Below are positions 10,247 to 21,002 of a DNA stretch of 64,000 nt, piece after piece. The stretch's first letter is position 1; every line of letters begins with the position of its first letter. The translations under genes were made by a program, and so were the position numbers. The notes below the pieces were generated by a model. That model saw only the letters and a program-made list of their open reading frames with translations. It had not been told where the DNA came from and did not search any database. Location of the stretch: NCBI GenBank assembly GCA_949825065.1, contig OX463863.1:15732345-15796344 (forward strand), written 5' to 3'. This DNA comes from Odontocerum albicorne (Eukaryota > Arthropoda > Insecta > Trichoptera > Odontoceridae).

Positions 10247-11202
10247 ATCATCACCATCACCATCAGCCTGTATCTATCCACTGCAGGATGTAGGCCTCTC
10301 CAAGTTGTCTCCACAAAATCCTGTCCTTTGCACATTGCTGCCACATAATACCTGCATGCTTACGTATTTCGTCCACCCAGCGCGCCTTAGGTCTTCTTAC
10401 AGGCCTTTTTATACCTATTGGGTACCACTGGATTACTTCATACGTCCAACGATGGTCTGTTGCTCGGGCGATATGTCCAGCCCACTTCCACTTGAGTCTT
10501 TTTGCAACCTCTATAACATCTTCAACCTTTGTTTGGGCTCGTATCCACTCATTACGTTTTCGGTCTCTTCTGGTATAACCTAGCATGCACCTTTCCATGC
10601 TGCGTTGTGTTGTTTGGAGCTTTTGTAACATTCGTACCGATAAAGTCCAAGTCTCGCATCCATATGTTAGTACTGGCAAGATGCATTGGTTAAATACCTT
10701 CCGTTTGAGGCAGATTGGGAGCTTGCTCTTGAAGATGTAGTTTAGTCGTCCAAAGGAACTCCAAGCTAGTTTTGATCTTCTATTTATTTCATTTAAAGTA
10801 CAGTCTTCAAATGTAATACTTTGTCCTAAGTAGATATATTGTTGGACTTGTTCCAGCTGTGTACCGTCCACCTGGATAGTTGTGGCATCAGCAAAGCGGT
10901 TTAACATATATTTTGTTTTATCAATATTCATTTTTAAACCTGCTAATTTGCTTGCCTCCGCTAATTCCAGTATTTGGCTCTGCAGTTCCTCAGGACGTGT
11001 AGCGAAGGTAATAATATCGTCTGCAAATCTAAGGTGGCTCAGATATGAACCATTAACGCAGATTCCTTTATTTTCTCATTCAAGCTTTTTGAACACATCC
11101 TCCAGGGTAGCGTTGAATAATTTTGTCGAGATGGTATCGCCCTGGCGGACACCTTTAGTGATTGGAAATTTATCGGTACTTTGGTGGAGATTTACTGTAC
11201 TC
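10247..11202 (-). pseudogene. RTE-like non-LTR retrotransposon, 3' part, copy A
   Basis: Minus-strand reading contains LRFADDIITFA (reverse transcriptase catalytic box), then KMNIDKTKYM, a thumb region with YLGQSITFED, and a C-terminus with WKWAGHIARATDHRW and RPKARWVDEIRKHAG, characteristic of RTE-type elements. The stop codon at 10263-10265 lies inside a TGATGG repeat that forms the element tail, as RTE elements often end in short tandem repeats. An in-frame TGA lies just upstream of the catalytic box, in the codon after KKLE. The 5' side is lost: compared with copy D, about 846 bp is deleted at 11202, removing most of the RT fingers and palm. Confidence 0.8.
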
Positions 11203-11409
11203 AAATTCTGAATCACTATTATATTCTTCTTCATCTAACGATAAACAATATTTTTTTTTGAAAATTTATCGCAAAGTTTTCAAAATATAACATGTAAATG
11301 ATATAAGTATTGTTTTGCATGGTGTATAAAAGCGTTACAAGGAAAATTGAATATACCAAATAATTTACTATTTATAGTTAAGGCATTAACACTGCGGAGG
11401 TTAAAATAC

Positions 11410-11623
11410 ATTGTCATTTGTTTGGTCACACACTGTTTATTCCACTTTATATAATGGTACGGGTATAACCCTACCAGTTTCAAAGCTTTTACCTTATCTT
11501 CAGGAGAACACAAATGAGTCTTGTTTTTACTCAACTGATAATGAGATGAAAACCTTGAAACCGGTAAGGTTATACTGTTATATAAAGTGGAATAAACAGT
11601 GTCGGACTAAACAAATTACAATA
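11410..11623. mobile_element. Fold-back element, family 3 (about 214 bp)
   Basis: Long imperfect inverted repeat: the left arm has CTGTTTATTCCACTTTATAT and the right arm its complement, with matching ATTTGTTT flanks outside. Each arm reads outward through a CTGAAGA or CTGATGA box followed by GAAAC(C/T)GGTA, then AAGTGGAATAAACAGTG. Copies are at 20385-20596, 40303-40515 and 54140-54353, with a half copy at 53700-53815. Apparent short proteins such as CSPEDKVKALKL are translations of an arm and not genes. Confidence 0.75.
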
Positions 11624-11930
11624 AATTAGATTTAATACACGTTGCCCATTTAGAGTATCATATTGTAAACACGTCATTACACGCACATAATATATTTCAG
11701 CAGGCGCATGCTGGACTTCCCCACAATGCGCGACATGCTCGCCTGCAAACCCTTGCTTGTTAAAACCTGTTGAACTGAATCACTGGTCAGTGGAATTTTT
11801 TGTGTTTATTTGGAAAATAAAGTAACCATCACATCTTTAATTCTGAGTTATTCATTGTAAATACAATTTGTCAGGTGTATTACCAGGTGGCAATCTGTGC
11901 CAACCAATCACTAAACAAAGTACAATGTCT

Positions 11931-14372
11931 TTAACTCATCCAATGCTGAGAACACGCCTGGTGTGTCCATGTGAACATCTGCTTCATGCTCAGAACACGC
12001 GCGGCGTATCCATGACTAAATATTGTTAGTGTATTACATCAGCATACGATATTCGTTCATTACTTCGGAAGATTCCGTCGCATTCGGGCGTTTTCGCATG
12101 TGCATCGCATTGTAAAGTTAAATTTACACCCGCAGTTGTAAATAATATTTTTTCTAGTTTTTATTCAGTTTGTTTTCATTGTGATATTGTGGTATTATTT
12201 TTAGAGACTTGATAATAATATTCATTGGACTATTTCTCTAGCGCTGTTTTGTTAAAAGGTAACTGCATAGGATATTTGTTGTATGATAGATATATTTTGT
12301 TTATTTTTTCTAGTTATTTTAAATTTTGAATGAGTGACATAGTGAATTGTGAGTACAAAGAAGTGCCTTTTGAAAAACATATTATGGTAATTTGTGTAAA
12401 AAGTGATATTTAGTATCATATAAGTTTCTTTTTGATTTTACGAAAAAAATAAGTTTACCTTGAAGAATGGATCGCCCATCAAGCTCTAAAAGACAAAGGA
12501 TTGAGGATGATATGGATGATTCATTTAGTGGCGTTAGTGATGAGGAATTCACCATCATCGAGGACGATTCTGAATTTGAGTCAGATATTGAAAATGATGA
12601 CAATATTCAAATTCAAACTGTTTCACAAACATCTAGAATACCAAACGTTAGCTCTACGCAATGGTCGAATATAAAAAAACAACCAGCCTCTACACAATTT
12701 TCAAAAATACCCAGGCTGAAAATTGAGATGTCAAGTAAAGAACCAATAGATTATTTTGATTTGATTTTCAATGAAGATTTGTACAATCTTGTGACAACCC
12801 AAACTAATTTGTATGCTGTTGAAGTATTGTCAAAATCAGAAGGTGATACAAGCAGAATCACGCGATGGAAAAATGTCACTAAAGATGAAATGAGGGTGTG
12901 GCTGGGTTTACTACTACACACCGGAACAATACGTTTGAACCGGTTGAGTGACTACTGGAATACGGACTACCTATTCAATTTACTGGCATTTTCACAATTC
13001 ATGTCAAGAGATAGATTTTTACTCATCTTACGGGCACTTTATTTTAACAATAATGAAGAAGATCTGTCGAGCTTGGCAAAAGTCAGGGCATTGATTGATT
13101 TTTTCAATGGAAGGATGGAAGTCATTTATGATCCACACAGACAACTATCGATAGATGAATCATTGGTTCTTTGGAGAGGCCGATTGGTTTTTCGCCAATA
13201 TATAAAAGGCAAAAAGGCCAAGTATGGTATAAAACTTTACATGTTAGGGGAATCAAGTGGATTGGCCGTAAAAATAATTGTATATGGTGGATCATCAGAT
13301 GAAGAGTTAGGTGGCAAAGGCCACACTAATAAAGTCGTTCAGAAATTGCTAGAGGGGAAGACGGGAGCCGGATATTCAGTTTACATGGATAATTTCTATA
13401 ATAGCGTTCCTCTTACAAAAAATTTATTGAACCAAAACGCATATGTCACAGGAACACTACGAGCAAATAGAAAAGAAAACCCGATAGATGTTATAAATAA
13501 AAAACTAAAGAAAGGAGAAAGTGTGAGTCAGTACACAGAAAATGGTATATGTGTTACCCAATGGAAAGACCGCCGAGAAGTCTTTATGATTTCTTCTGAA
13601 TTCGATGGGGACCTGTCTGATAGTAAAAACTGTGAAAAAGACACTGATAATAAAATCAAAAGACGCAGATGTAGGCAATGCTGGGATACAGCTAAGAAAA
13701 GAAATGCTTCATTATTATTTTGTCCAGATTGCCCCACACAACCTGATCTTTGTTTGGATCCTTGTTTCCAACTTTACCACAAATATTAAATTATTTAAAA
13801 AAAATTATTGTGTACACCTAATTAGTAAGTATATTTTTCTGTTAGTTTTTATAAAATATTGTTTTTTTTTTGTAATATAATGTTGTTCGAAAAATGTCAT
13901 AAAAACCTCCATTCAATATCATTACGGTATGCGTCAAAATACCGACATCACTCTTATCACACAAAAAAGTCATTTAAGTACGTTTGATAAAAATAAAAAA
14001 AGACTGGGTATCTCATTTTGCGCCAAATTACCAATGGACAAAATAAAAATAACATAAAAATAAACACATTTGAAAAAGGACACAAAAATATTTGCTTGAA
14101 AATTTTTAATTTATTTGAGAATATTTTTTACATGTGTAACCCCACTTTACAGCATGGCCTTTGCTCTGATTCGTCGAACGAATTTTTGAACCGGTGTAAA
14201 AGGGGACGATGTATAAATGATATATATAAACAAATTCTATATTTATGAATACATATTTTCTTAAATGTAAAATTTGTTTTACTTCCGTGAAAATATCACG
14301 GGCTGCAACTATTCAAATATATTGCGCACTGATTGGCTGTCATGGAAATTGTCTCAGCATTGAAAGAGTTAA
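11931..14372 (+). mobile_element. piggyBac-like element, family 2, copy 1 (about 2.4 kb, both ends present)
   Basis: Bounded by TTAA at 11931-11934 and 14369-14372. The left end reads CTCATCCAATGCTGAGAACA and the right end, reversed, CTCTTTCAATGCTGAGACAA, giving matching terminal repeats. A second AGAACACGC(C/G) motif lies 50 bp inside the left end. Near the right end, 14232-14275 forms an AT-rich hairpin and CCGTGAAAATATCACGG a second one. It carries one open transposase frame (12467-13789) with an internal deletion. Confidence 0.85.
12467..13789 (+). CDS. piggyBac transposase, open 440-aa frame but internally deleted
   Basis: The protein starts MDRPSSSKRQRIEDDMDD. Residues 1-75 are acidic; the DDE core follows with LSIDESLVLWRGR (first Asp) and VYMDNFYNSVPL (second Asp). 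The C-terminus has the cysteine-rich zinc-binding end, CRQCWDTAKK, CPDC, CLDPCF, YHKY. Between FDGDLSDSKN and CEKDTDNK about 106 codons are missing compared with copy 3, where 56554-56871 encodes GIDYHD, the third catalytic Asp region. The deletion is in frame, so the gene reads open but should be unable to catalyse transposition. It could still bind element ends through its cysteine-rich tail; that is inference. The start is the first ATG after the 5' leader and is conserved in copies 2 and 3. Confidence 0.85.
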   Translation: MDRPSSSKRQRIEDDMDDSFSGVSDEEFTIIEDDSEFESDIENDDNIQIQTVSQTSRIPNVSSTQWSNIKKQPASTQFSKIPRLKIEMSSKEPIDYFDLIFNEDLYNLVTTQTNLYAVEVLSKSEGDTSRITRWKNVTKDEMRVWLGLLLHTGTIRLNRLSDYWNTDYLFNLLAFSQFMSRDRFLLILRALYFNNNEEDLSSLAKVRALIDFFNGRMEVIYDPHRQLSIDESLVLWRGRLVFRQYIKGKKAKYGIKLYMLGESSGLAVKIIVYGGSSDEELGGKGHTNKVVQKLLEGKTGAGYSVYMDNFYNSVPLTKNLLNQNAYVTGTLRANRKENPIDVINKKLKKGESVSQYTENGICVTQWKDRREVFMISSEFDGDLSDSKNCEKDTDNKIKRRRCRQCWDTAKKRNASLLFCPDCPTQPDLCLDPCFQLYHKY

Positions 14373-14452
14373 AGTTAACTTAATTGTAATATTTACTTAC
14401 TTGTATTAATTTTTTTTAAATTCTATTTTTTATAAAGTTATGCACATTACTA

Positions 14453-14659
14453 TAGTTCGGAAATTCTAGGATGAGTCCTGTGACAGCTCACAAATTTGCC
14501 CCAATGCAACCTTATGTAATGTATTTACCTAAATAACTTACTGTTTATTAGAATTGAGGCTTATATTAATGTTGATAAAATAATTAAAATCACTGAACAA
14601 GGTTGTATTGGGGCAAATTTGTGAGCTGTCACAGGACTCATCCTAGAATTTCTGAACTA
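14453..14659. mobile_element. TA-flanked MITE, family 1 (207 bp)
   Basis: Same family as at 6255. Ends TAGTTCGG and CTGAACTA, flanked by TA at 14451-14452 and 14660-14661, with terminal inverted repeats of about 60 bp. It sits between piggyBac copy 1 and the reverse transcriptase fragment. Confidence 0.85.
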
Positions 14660-14723
14660 TAGTTCCATTTCCGTCCATACAAAAATATGGGGGTAAGTGC
14701 ATCCACATTTTATAGTAGTTGCA

Positions 14724-15940
14724 CTAACCCCAGTACGTAAAATTATCGTCAGCAAACAATAAACATGTCGAATGACTTATGGAATTTTGAATGTCGTCTA
14801 TTAATATGAGGAATAGTAGGGGACCTAAATTGGATCCTTGTGGTATACCAGATCTTGCGATAAATTCCACAGAAGACTTGTTACGGATTGTTACGTATTG
14901 AGATATTTCTTTTAGGTATGATGCAAATAATCCAATTAGATTATCGCTGAAGCCAAGTTTGTGCATTTTCTTAAGTAATATATCGTGATCAACTTTGTCG
15001 AAAGCTTTCTGAAAGTCTGTATATATCACGTCCGTTTGTGAAAGTTCGTCTAAGTTTGACGCAATCTGTTGTGTGAGAGAGAGAAGGTTAGTAACAGTCG
15101 ATTGTTTTGGCAAAAAGCCATGCTGGTTTCCAATAAGTCTTGTTGGTGGGTCAATTGGTTGCACAGTCCAGTTTCGAAAATTTTTAGAAGCAAAGAGAGA
15201 ACAGCTACAGGTCTGTAATTATGAGAGTCTAACGGGTCTCCCGATTTGAAGATAGGGCAGACCCTGGTTGTCTTCCAGCTTACGGGAAATGTATTGGTAT
15301 TTATGCTCAAGTTAAATATGTAGCAGATGGGATCACACACGTATTTCGCACAGACTTTGAAAATATCGGCTGATAACCCATCTGGTCCGATTGCTTTGTC
15401 GGTTTGCAAGGAATTTATGCTTTTCAACACTTCTTCCTTAGAAATGGAATGGAGCGATATGCTTCTGCTGTCTGACGAACTGTTTTATATATTTTTTATG
15501 TCATATTTGGCTGCTGAATCTAGGTAAACTGAATATTGTGCAAAGTTTTCTGCAATCTTTTGGGGGTCTTCGGTTTTACTGTCTCCCAGTTTCATAGATT
15601 TAAAGCTAGTTTTATTCGTTTTTCTATTTTTTACATGGTTCCAAAGATTCGAAAGGTTTCCTCGGATGTCGGTCTCTATCTTGGCTAAATACTCATGGCG
15701 CGATTGTTTTATTTGAGTTTTTAATTTGGCTCTCAACCTCGAGTATTCTAAGTAATCAGCCTGGTTTTTGCTTTGAAGATAATTGTTATGAAGTTTGTTT
15801 TTATTTTTGAGATCTCGGATTATATCGACATTGAACCAAACTGGATAGTTGGGCAAATTTGGTAGATTATGTTTCTGTGGACGCAGATATCTAGCATTCC
15901 GTAAATTACACTATGGAAGTACTCTATGGCTTCGTCAATA
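14724..15940 (-). pseudogene. Non-LTR retrotransposon (Jockey/CR1-type) ORF2 fragment
   Basis: Three open stretches in shifting frames read, in order, a linker region (NYPVWFNVDIIRDLKNKNKL, 15856-15485), the RT start (TDKAIGPDGLSADIFK, FPVSWKTTRVCPIFKSGD, NYRPVAVLS, 15430-15050) and the palm (QHGFLPKQSTVTNLL, YTDFQKAFDKVDHDIL, SGIPQGSNLGPLLF, LLFADDNF, 15164-14724). At least two frameshifts separate them. The sequence ends just after the FADD catalytic box, so thumb and 3' end are missing, which is unusual for elements that normally lose their 5' side. Present once in the window. Confidence 0.8.
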
Positions 15941-15954
15941 TTATCTATACTATA

Positions 15955-16312
15955 CAGGGTGTTCCAGTCGAAATGTAGTAAAATATTCTTTAAGAATAAA
16001 AAAATTGCCTTATAGTAGTTATATGTAGGGCGAGAGTTGCGTGGAGAGGGGGGAGGAGCCCTGGGTGGCGAAGGGCGATACTTGCGGCCCCTCCCACTAT
16101 CTAGTCTTATAAATCACAATCCTTTTAAATATTTATTAAATAAATATATGCAAAAGAAACTACAAATCAAATGCAAGGCACTTGCCAAAATTGAATCTCC
16201 TAGCACAAGTTATTGTAAAGTTATAGATGAATTACGAAGGAGCTCCCGATTCGGACGTTAACAAAAACCAACCGTCAAAATTTTAACGTTAATAATAATG
16301 GCCCTGTATGTG
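15955..16312. mobile_element. Possible short element with ACAGGG ends
   Basis: TATACAGGGTGTTCC at the left and its partial complement GGCCCTGTATG at the right bracket about 355 bp that includes a GC-rich patch (16030-16090). The inverted match is only 6-8 bp. CAGGGTGTTCC ends are common in insect repeats, but I cannot assign a superfamily. Confidence 0.3.
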
Positions 16313-16610
16313 GTAGTTGCGTGATCTATCTACTGTAGTGTCAATTTAGTTAATAACAATAGATCTTTATAGATGGCAGTGCTTAAACTTGATAATGATT
16401 TGTCTAATTATTTGTCCTAAACCTAATTATATGATGCTACATTTTAGAAGTTAGTTAGTAAATAGTATTAAGATTTTTACGAAATACATTTTGAAGTGCG
16501 TCTAATTGAAGTTTCTCCAATACGGCCTTATTACGTTAGGTTACAGCTAACTTACTGCTACCTCACAACATGAAAACATTTTCTATCCCTGACCTAGATC
16601 ATTTATGTGG

Positions 16611-16746
16611 TTATTGAAATTGCAATACAGATATCATAAGGCAGTTATAAAAATTGTTATACAGATGGAATAAGTTATTGAAATTGTGATACAGATGGTA
16701 TAATGCGGGTGGGTTATTGAAATTGTGATACAGATAGTATAATGCA
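16611..16746. repeat. Short minisatellite, four imperfect units
   Basis: Units of 30-39 bp with the core TTATTGAAATTGTGATACAG are repeated about four times. The last two are nearly identical and the first two are decayed. No coding meaning is seen. Confidence 0.65.
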
Positions 16747-17435
16747 AATAGGCAGAGAGGACAGAATGACAGAAGCATAGAATCCCTGAAAAATAAAGCA
16801 ACCACTACAACTTTAGTTCTGAGTTATTCATTGTAAATACAATCTGTCAGGTTAATTACCAATCTCTTCCAACCAATCACTAAACAAAGTACAATGTCTT
16901 TAACTCATCCAATGCTGAGAACACGCCTGGCGTGTCCATGAGAACATCTGCTTCATGCTCAGAACACGCGCGGTGTATCCATGACTAAATATTGTTAGTG
17001 TATTACATCAGCATACGATATTCGTTCATTACTTCGGAAGATTCCATCGCATTCGGGCGTTTTCGCATGTGCATCGCATTGTGAAGTTAAGTTTACACCC
17101 GCAGTAGTAAATAATATTTTTTCTAGTTTTTATTCCGTTTGTTTTCATTGTGGTATTATTTTTAGAGACTTGATAATATAGTAATATTAATTGGACTATT
17201 TCTCTACCGCTGTTTTGTGAAAAGGTAACTGCAAGGGATATTTATTGTATGATAGATATATTTTGTTTATGTTTTCTAGTTATTTTAAATTTTGAATGAG
17301 TGACATAGTGAATTGTGAGCAAAAAGAAGCGCCTTTTGAAAAATATACTATAGTAATTTGTGTAAATAGTGATATTTAGTATCATATAAGTTTCTTTTTG
17401 ATTTTACGAAAGGTAAAATACGTTAACCTTGAAAA

Positions 17436-18657
17436 ATGGATCGCCCATCGAGCTCTAAAAGACAAAGGATTGAGGATGATATGGATGATTCATTTAGTGG
17501 CGTTAGTGATGAGGAATTCACCATCATCGAGGATGATTCTGAATTTGAGTCAGATATTGAAAATGATGACAATATTCAAATTCAAACTGTTTCACAAACA
17601 TCTAGAACACCAGATGTTAGCTCTACGCAATGGTCGAATACAAAAAAACAACCAGCTTCTACACCATTTTCAAAAATACCCGGGCTGAAAATTGAGATCT
17701 CAAGTAAAGAACCAATAGATTATTTTGATTTGATTTTCAATGAAGGTTTATACAACTTTGTGACAACCGAAACCAATTTGTATGCAGTTGAAGTATTGTC
17801 AAAATCAGAAGGTGATACAAGCAGAATCACGCGATATAAAAATGTCACTTTTTTATAAAGACGAAATGAGGATGTGGTTGGGTTCACTACTACACACCGG
17901 AACAATAAGTTTGAACCGGTTGAGTGACTACTGAAAGATGGGCTACCTATTCAATTTACCGGCATTTTCACAATTCATGTCAAGGGATAGATTTTTACTC
18001 ATATTACGGGCACTTCATTTCAACAATAATGAAGAAGATCTGTCGAGCTTGGCAAAAGTCAGGGCATTGATTGATTTTTTCAATGTAAGGATGGAGGTAA
18101 TTTATGATCCACACAGACAACTATCGATAGATGAATCGTTGGTTCTTTGGAGAGGCCGATTAATTTTTCGCCAATACATAAAAGGCAAAAAGGCTAAGTA
18201 TGGTATAAAACTTTACATACAAAGGCCAAGTATGGTATAAAACTTTATATGGTATAAAGATTTACAATCAAGTGGATTGGCCGTAAAAATAATTTTATAT
18301 GGTGGATCATCAGATGAAGAGTTAGGTGGCAAAGCCCACACTAATAAAGTCGTTAAGATATTGCTGGAGGGGTAGACGGGAGTCGGATATTCAATTTACA
18401 TGGATAATTTCTATAATAGTGTTCCTCTTACAAAAAATTTGTTGAACCAAAATACATATGTCACAGGAACACTACGAGCCAATAGAAAAGAAACCCCGAT
18501 CGATATTATAGATAGAAAACTAAACAACGGAGAAAGTGTGAATCAGTACACAGAAAATGGAATATGTGTTACCAAATGGAAAAACCGCCGAGAAGTCTTT
18601 ATGACTTCTTCTGAATTTGATGGGGATGGGGACAAAATAAAAATAACATTGAAATAA
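17436..18657 (+). pseudogene. piggyBac transposase, family 2, broken copy 2
   Basis: Starts MDRPSSSKRQRIEDDMDD as in copy 1. It is broken by an extra TTTTTAT-like insertion after NVT (stop at 17858), a Trp-to-stop TGA near 17934, a local tandem duplication of AAGGCCAAGTATGG at about 18217-18265 and a TAG near 18375. The core motifs LSIDESLVLWRGR and MDNFYNSVPL remain. After FDGDGD the frame runs into the element's 3' noncoding sequence, so the third Asp and cysteine-rich end are lost. Confidence 0.85.
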
Positions 18658-19082
18658 ACACATTTGATAAAGGGGGAAAAAATATTTTGAAAAAAAATTA
18701 TTGGAGAATATTTTAAATATGTGTAAACCCACCTTTACAGCATGACCTTCTCATTGATATCGCTGTCTAGTGAGGACGAGTCGACTTTCCGTGTCGAGTT
18801 ATGGGTACCTACCAACACATGCGAGATAGATTTTTATTATCATAAATAGGCCAAATTATTTATTATTGTAGTATAAATAGGCCAAAACCCATACGATGGT
18901 TGTCGCCAAAGAAAGAATTGAATTTTGAATACAAGAGAGCGAGAGAGGAATACTTGGATTCTCTCCGAAAGTAATTCGAAATTTGAATTTGGGCGGGTCC
19001 GTGATACTGAACGAATTTTAAATACCAAGCTAACAATTTTTGAACCGGTGTAAAAGGAGACGATGTATAAATGATATATATA

Positions 19083-19156
19083 AACAAATTTTACATTTAT
19101 GAATATATATTTTCATAAATGTAGAATTTGTTTTACTTCCGTGAATATTTCACGGG
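19083..19156. repeat. Hairpins near the right end of piggyBac copy 2
   Basis: CAAATTTTACATTTATGAAT pairs with its near-complement about 25 bp on, and CCGTGAATATTTCACGG forms a second stem. Both are also present in copy 1 (14232-14300), so they belong to the element. They could be subterminal transposase sites or a transcript 3' end structure. Confidence 0.6.
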
Positions 19157-19227
19157 TTGCAACTAGTTCAAATATATTGAGCACCGATCGGTTGTCATGC
19201 ATTTTATATTAGCAGTGAAAGAGTTAA

Positions 19228-19440
19228 ACCTCCAAATTGTAATGCCTCAACCACTTATAAATAATATGTTTTGAATATTTGTTTAAAATGCTTAAGTTAT
19301 TAAGTTTAGTAAAGTTATTCTGTCAACATTCCCCTCTGTGTAGAGCTACATCACACTCCTTACACATGTAACGGGTCTCACTTCTCTTCTTGTGTGCAGC
19401 ACATACCTCGCAAGTTCTGCGGGGATTTTCTTTCTTGTCA
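19228..19440 (-). pseudogene. Third piggyBac-like family, C-terminal cysteine-rich end only
   Basis: Minus reading gives NPRRTCEVCAAHKKRSETRY, then MCKECDVALHRGEC and a short tail ending at a TAA that overlaps the TTAA at 19224-19227. The C-x2-C, C-x2-C and H-x3-C pattern with an ETRY spacer is that of piggyBac transposase cysteine-rich domains. This copy has a TGA in place of the second Cys of ECC. Other copies: 21003-21190 (duplicated), 32386-32690 (amplified), 40734-40840. Confidence 0.6.
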
Positions 19441-19959
19441 GTTGACGGAATACATATCTACACATGAATTAATACACTGTACTAAACTAAATTACTTAAG
19501 TATTTTAAATGAATATCAAAAGTTCCATTGCAATATTACTAATAACAATTTTAGTAAAACCTTCACAAAAATCAGCATTTCTCAAAAAAAAAAGCCATCA
19601 CTAGGGAAGGTTATTTTCATTTAGATCGGGTTTTAAAGTGTTAATAAATAAATGAACTTTTTAACTGCATTTATGTAATATTTATTTTGACCTGAAATGT
19701 CCGACGATTTTCATTTATTTATTTTATGTGTATTTCAATATTTATTTGTAAAAATTATTTTTTTGTATAACATTTAAATGACAATATGTATATCATAAAA
19801 GAGAGTTTCTTTTCCATATTTACTCGCAAATTATTATTTTATTTCATTATTTTGGTTTTAAATAGGCAATCTACCCAAACTAGGATGATTTGTGCCACCA
19901 AATTAGACATTAACAATTAACATATATGAGTCAATATAATAAAACTTATTTTAAATAAT
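19441..19959. other. Spacer, no gene seen
   Basis: Very AT-rich sequence conserved at 21650-22080, 32960-33240, 41300-41730 and 57410-57780. It probably belongs to the body of a repeat lying between the cysteine-rich fragment and the non-LTR fragment. No defensible coding region. Confidence 0.4.
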
Positions 19960-20200
19960 GACAATTCTAGAGAATTTTAAGCTTAAAAAATTTAACAATC
20001 AATTAATAAGTGGAATAGTTCCTCAAAGGGAGAAGAAACACAATATTCATTGGACGCGGTAAAGATATGACTTTTAGTATATCAAATCTGTCTCACAAAG
20101 GACAACTGAAAAATGCACGGTCTATAGTTTCATCATCCAGATTACACTTGCAGTCGGGATTCTCAACAATAACCATTCTGTAAAGGTGACTAGCCACCAC
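19960..20200 (-). pseudogene. Non-LTR retrotransposon C-terminal fragment, truncated
   Basis: The same sequence as the better preserved copy at 22106-22396, with indels that break the frame. It retains the codons for NPDCKCNLDDETIDRAF in part. Confidence 0.55.
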
Positions 20201-20384
20201 GCAGTCACTATGAACCATTCATAACAGCCAGAGCCATCTTTTGGAAACGGACCGAACTAATTTGTACTCCTAATAATATAAATATTGTTTTGCGTGGTGT
20301 ATAAAAGCGTTACAAGGAAAATTGAATATACCAAATAATTTACTATTTATAGTTAAGGCATTAACACTGCGGAGGTTAAAATAC

Positions 20385-20596
20385 ATTGTCATTTGTTTGG
20401 TCACACACTGTTTATTCCACTTTATATAATGGTACGGGTATAACCCTACCAGTTTCAAAGCTTTTACCTTATCTTCAGGAGAACACAAACGAGTTTTGTT
20501 TGTACTCCGCTGATGATGAGATGAAAACCTTGAAACCGGTAAGGTTATACCGTTATATAAGTGGAATAAACAGTGTTGGACTAAACAAATTACAAT
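20385..20596. mobile_element. Fold-back element, family 3
   Basis: Same inverted-repeat element as at 11410. The right arm here keeps the intact CTGATGATGAG box. Confidence 0.75.
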
Positions 20597-21002
20597 AAAT
20601 TAGATTTAATACACGTTGCCCATTTAGAGTATCATATTGTAAACAAGTCATTACACGCACATAATATATTCCAGCAGACGCATCCTGGACTTCCCCACAA
20701 TGCGCGACATGCTCGCCTGCAAACACTTGCTTCTTAAGACCTGTTGAACTGAATCACTGGTCAGTTGTATTTTTTGTGTTTATTTGTAAAATAAAGTAAC
20801 CACTACAACTATAATTGTGAGTTATTCATTGTAAATACAATCTGTCAGGTTTATTACCAGGCGGCAATCTCTTCCAACTAATCACTAAACAAAGTACAAT
20901 GTCTCTAAACTTCCAAATTGTAATGTCCTAACTAATTATAAATAATATGTTTAGAATATTTGTTTAAAATGCTTTAGTTATTAAGTTTATTAAAGTTATT
21001 CT

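Larger units (their letters stand above)
16900..19227 (+). mobile_element. piggyBac-like element, family 2, copy 2
   Basis: TTAA at 16900-16903 and 19224-19227. The left end matches copy 1; the right end is decayed but keeps GAAAGAGTTAA. Flanks ACAAAGTACAATGTCT and ACCTCCAAATTGTAA are contiguous at 32268-32271 (TTAA kept) and at about 20904 (mutated to CTAA), giving an empty site. Bases 18850-19040 are absent from copy 1 but present in copy 3 (57176-57372). Confidence 0.8.

Noticed and set aside
10305..10583. Plus frames opposite the RTE-like element (also 52190-52468, 10882-11211)
   Set aside because: Antisense shadows of a clear reverse transcriptase reading on the minus strand.
11280..11629. 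Short proteins such as CSPEDKVKALKLVGLYPYHY on both strands
   Set aside because: They are translations of the two arms of a fold-back element and recur only with that element.
17847..17858. Extra T/A bases in piggyBac copy 2 at the site of the MITE in copy 3, as a possible excision footprint
   Set aside because: The extra bases do not contain the MITE end sequence plus TA expected of a Tc1/mariner footprint, so a simple indel is as likely.
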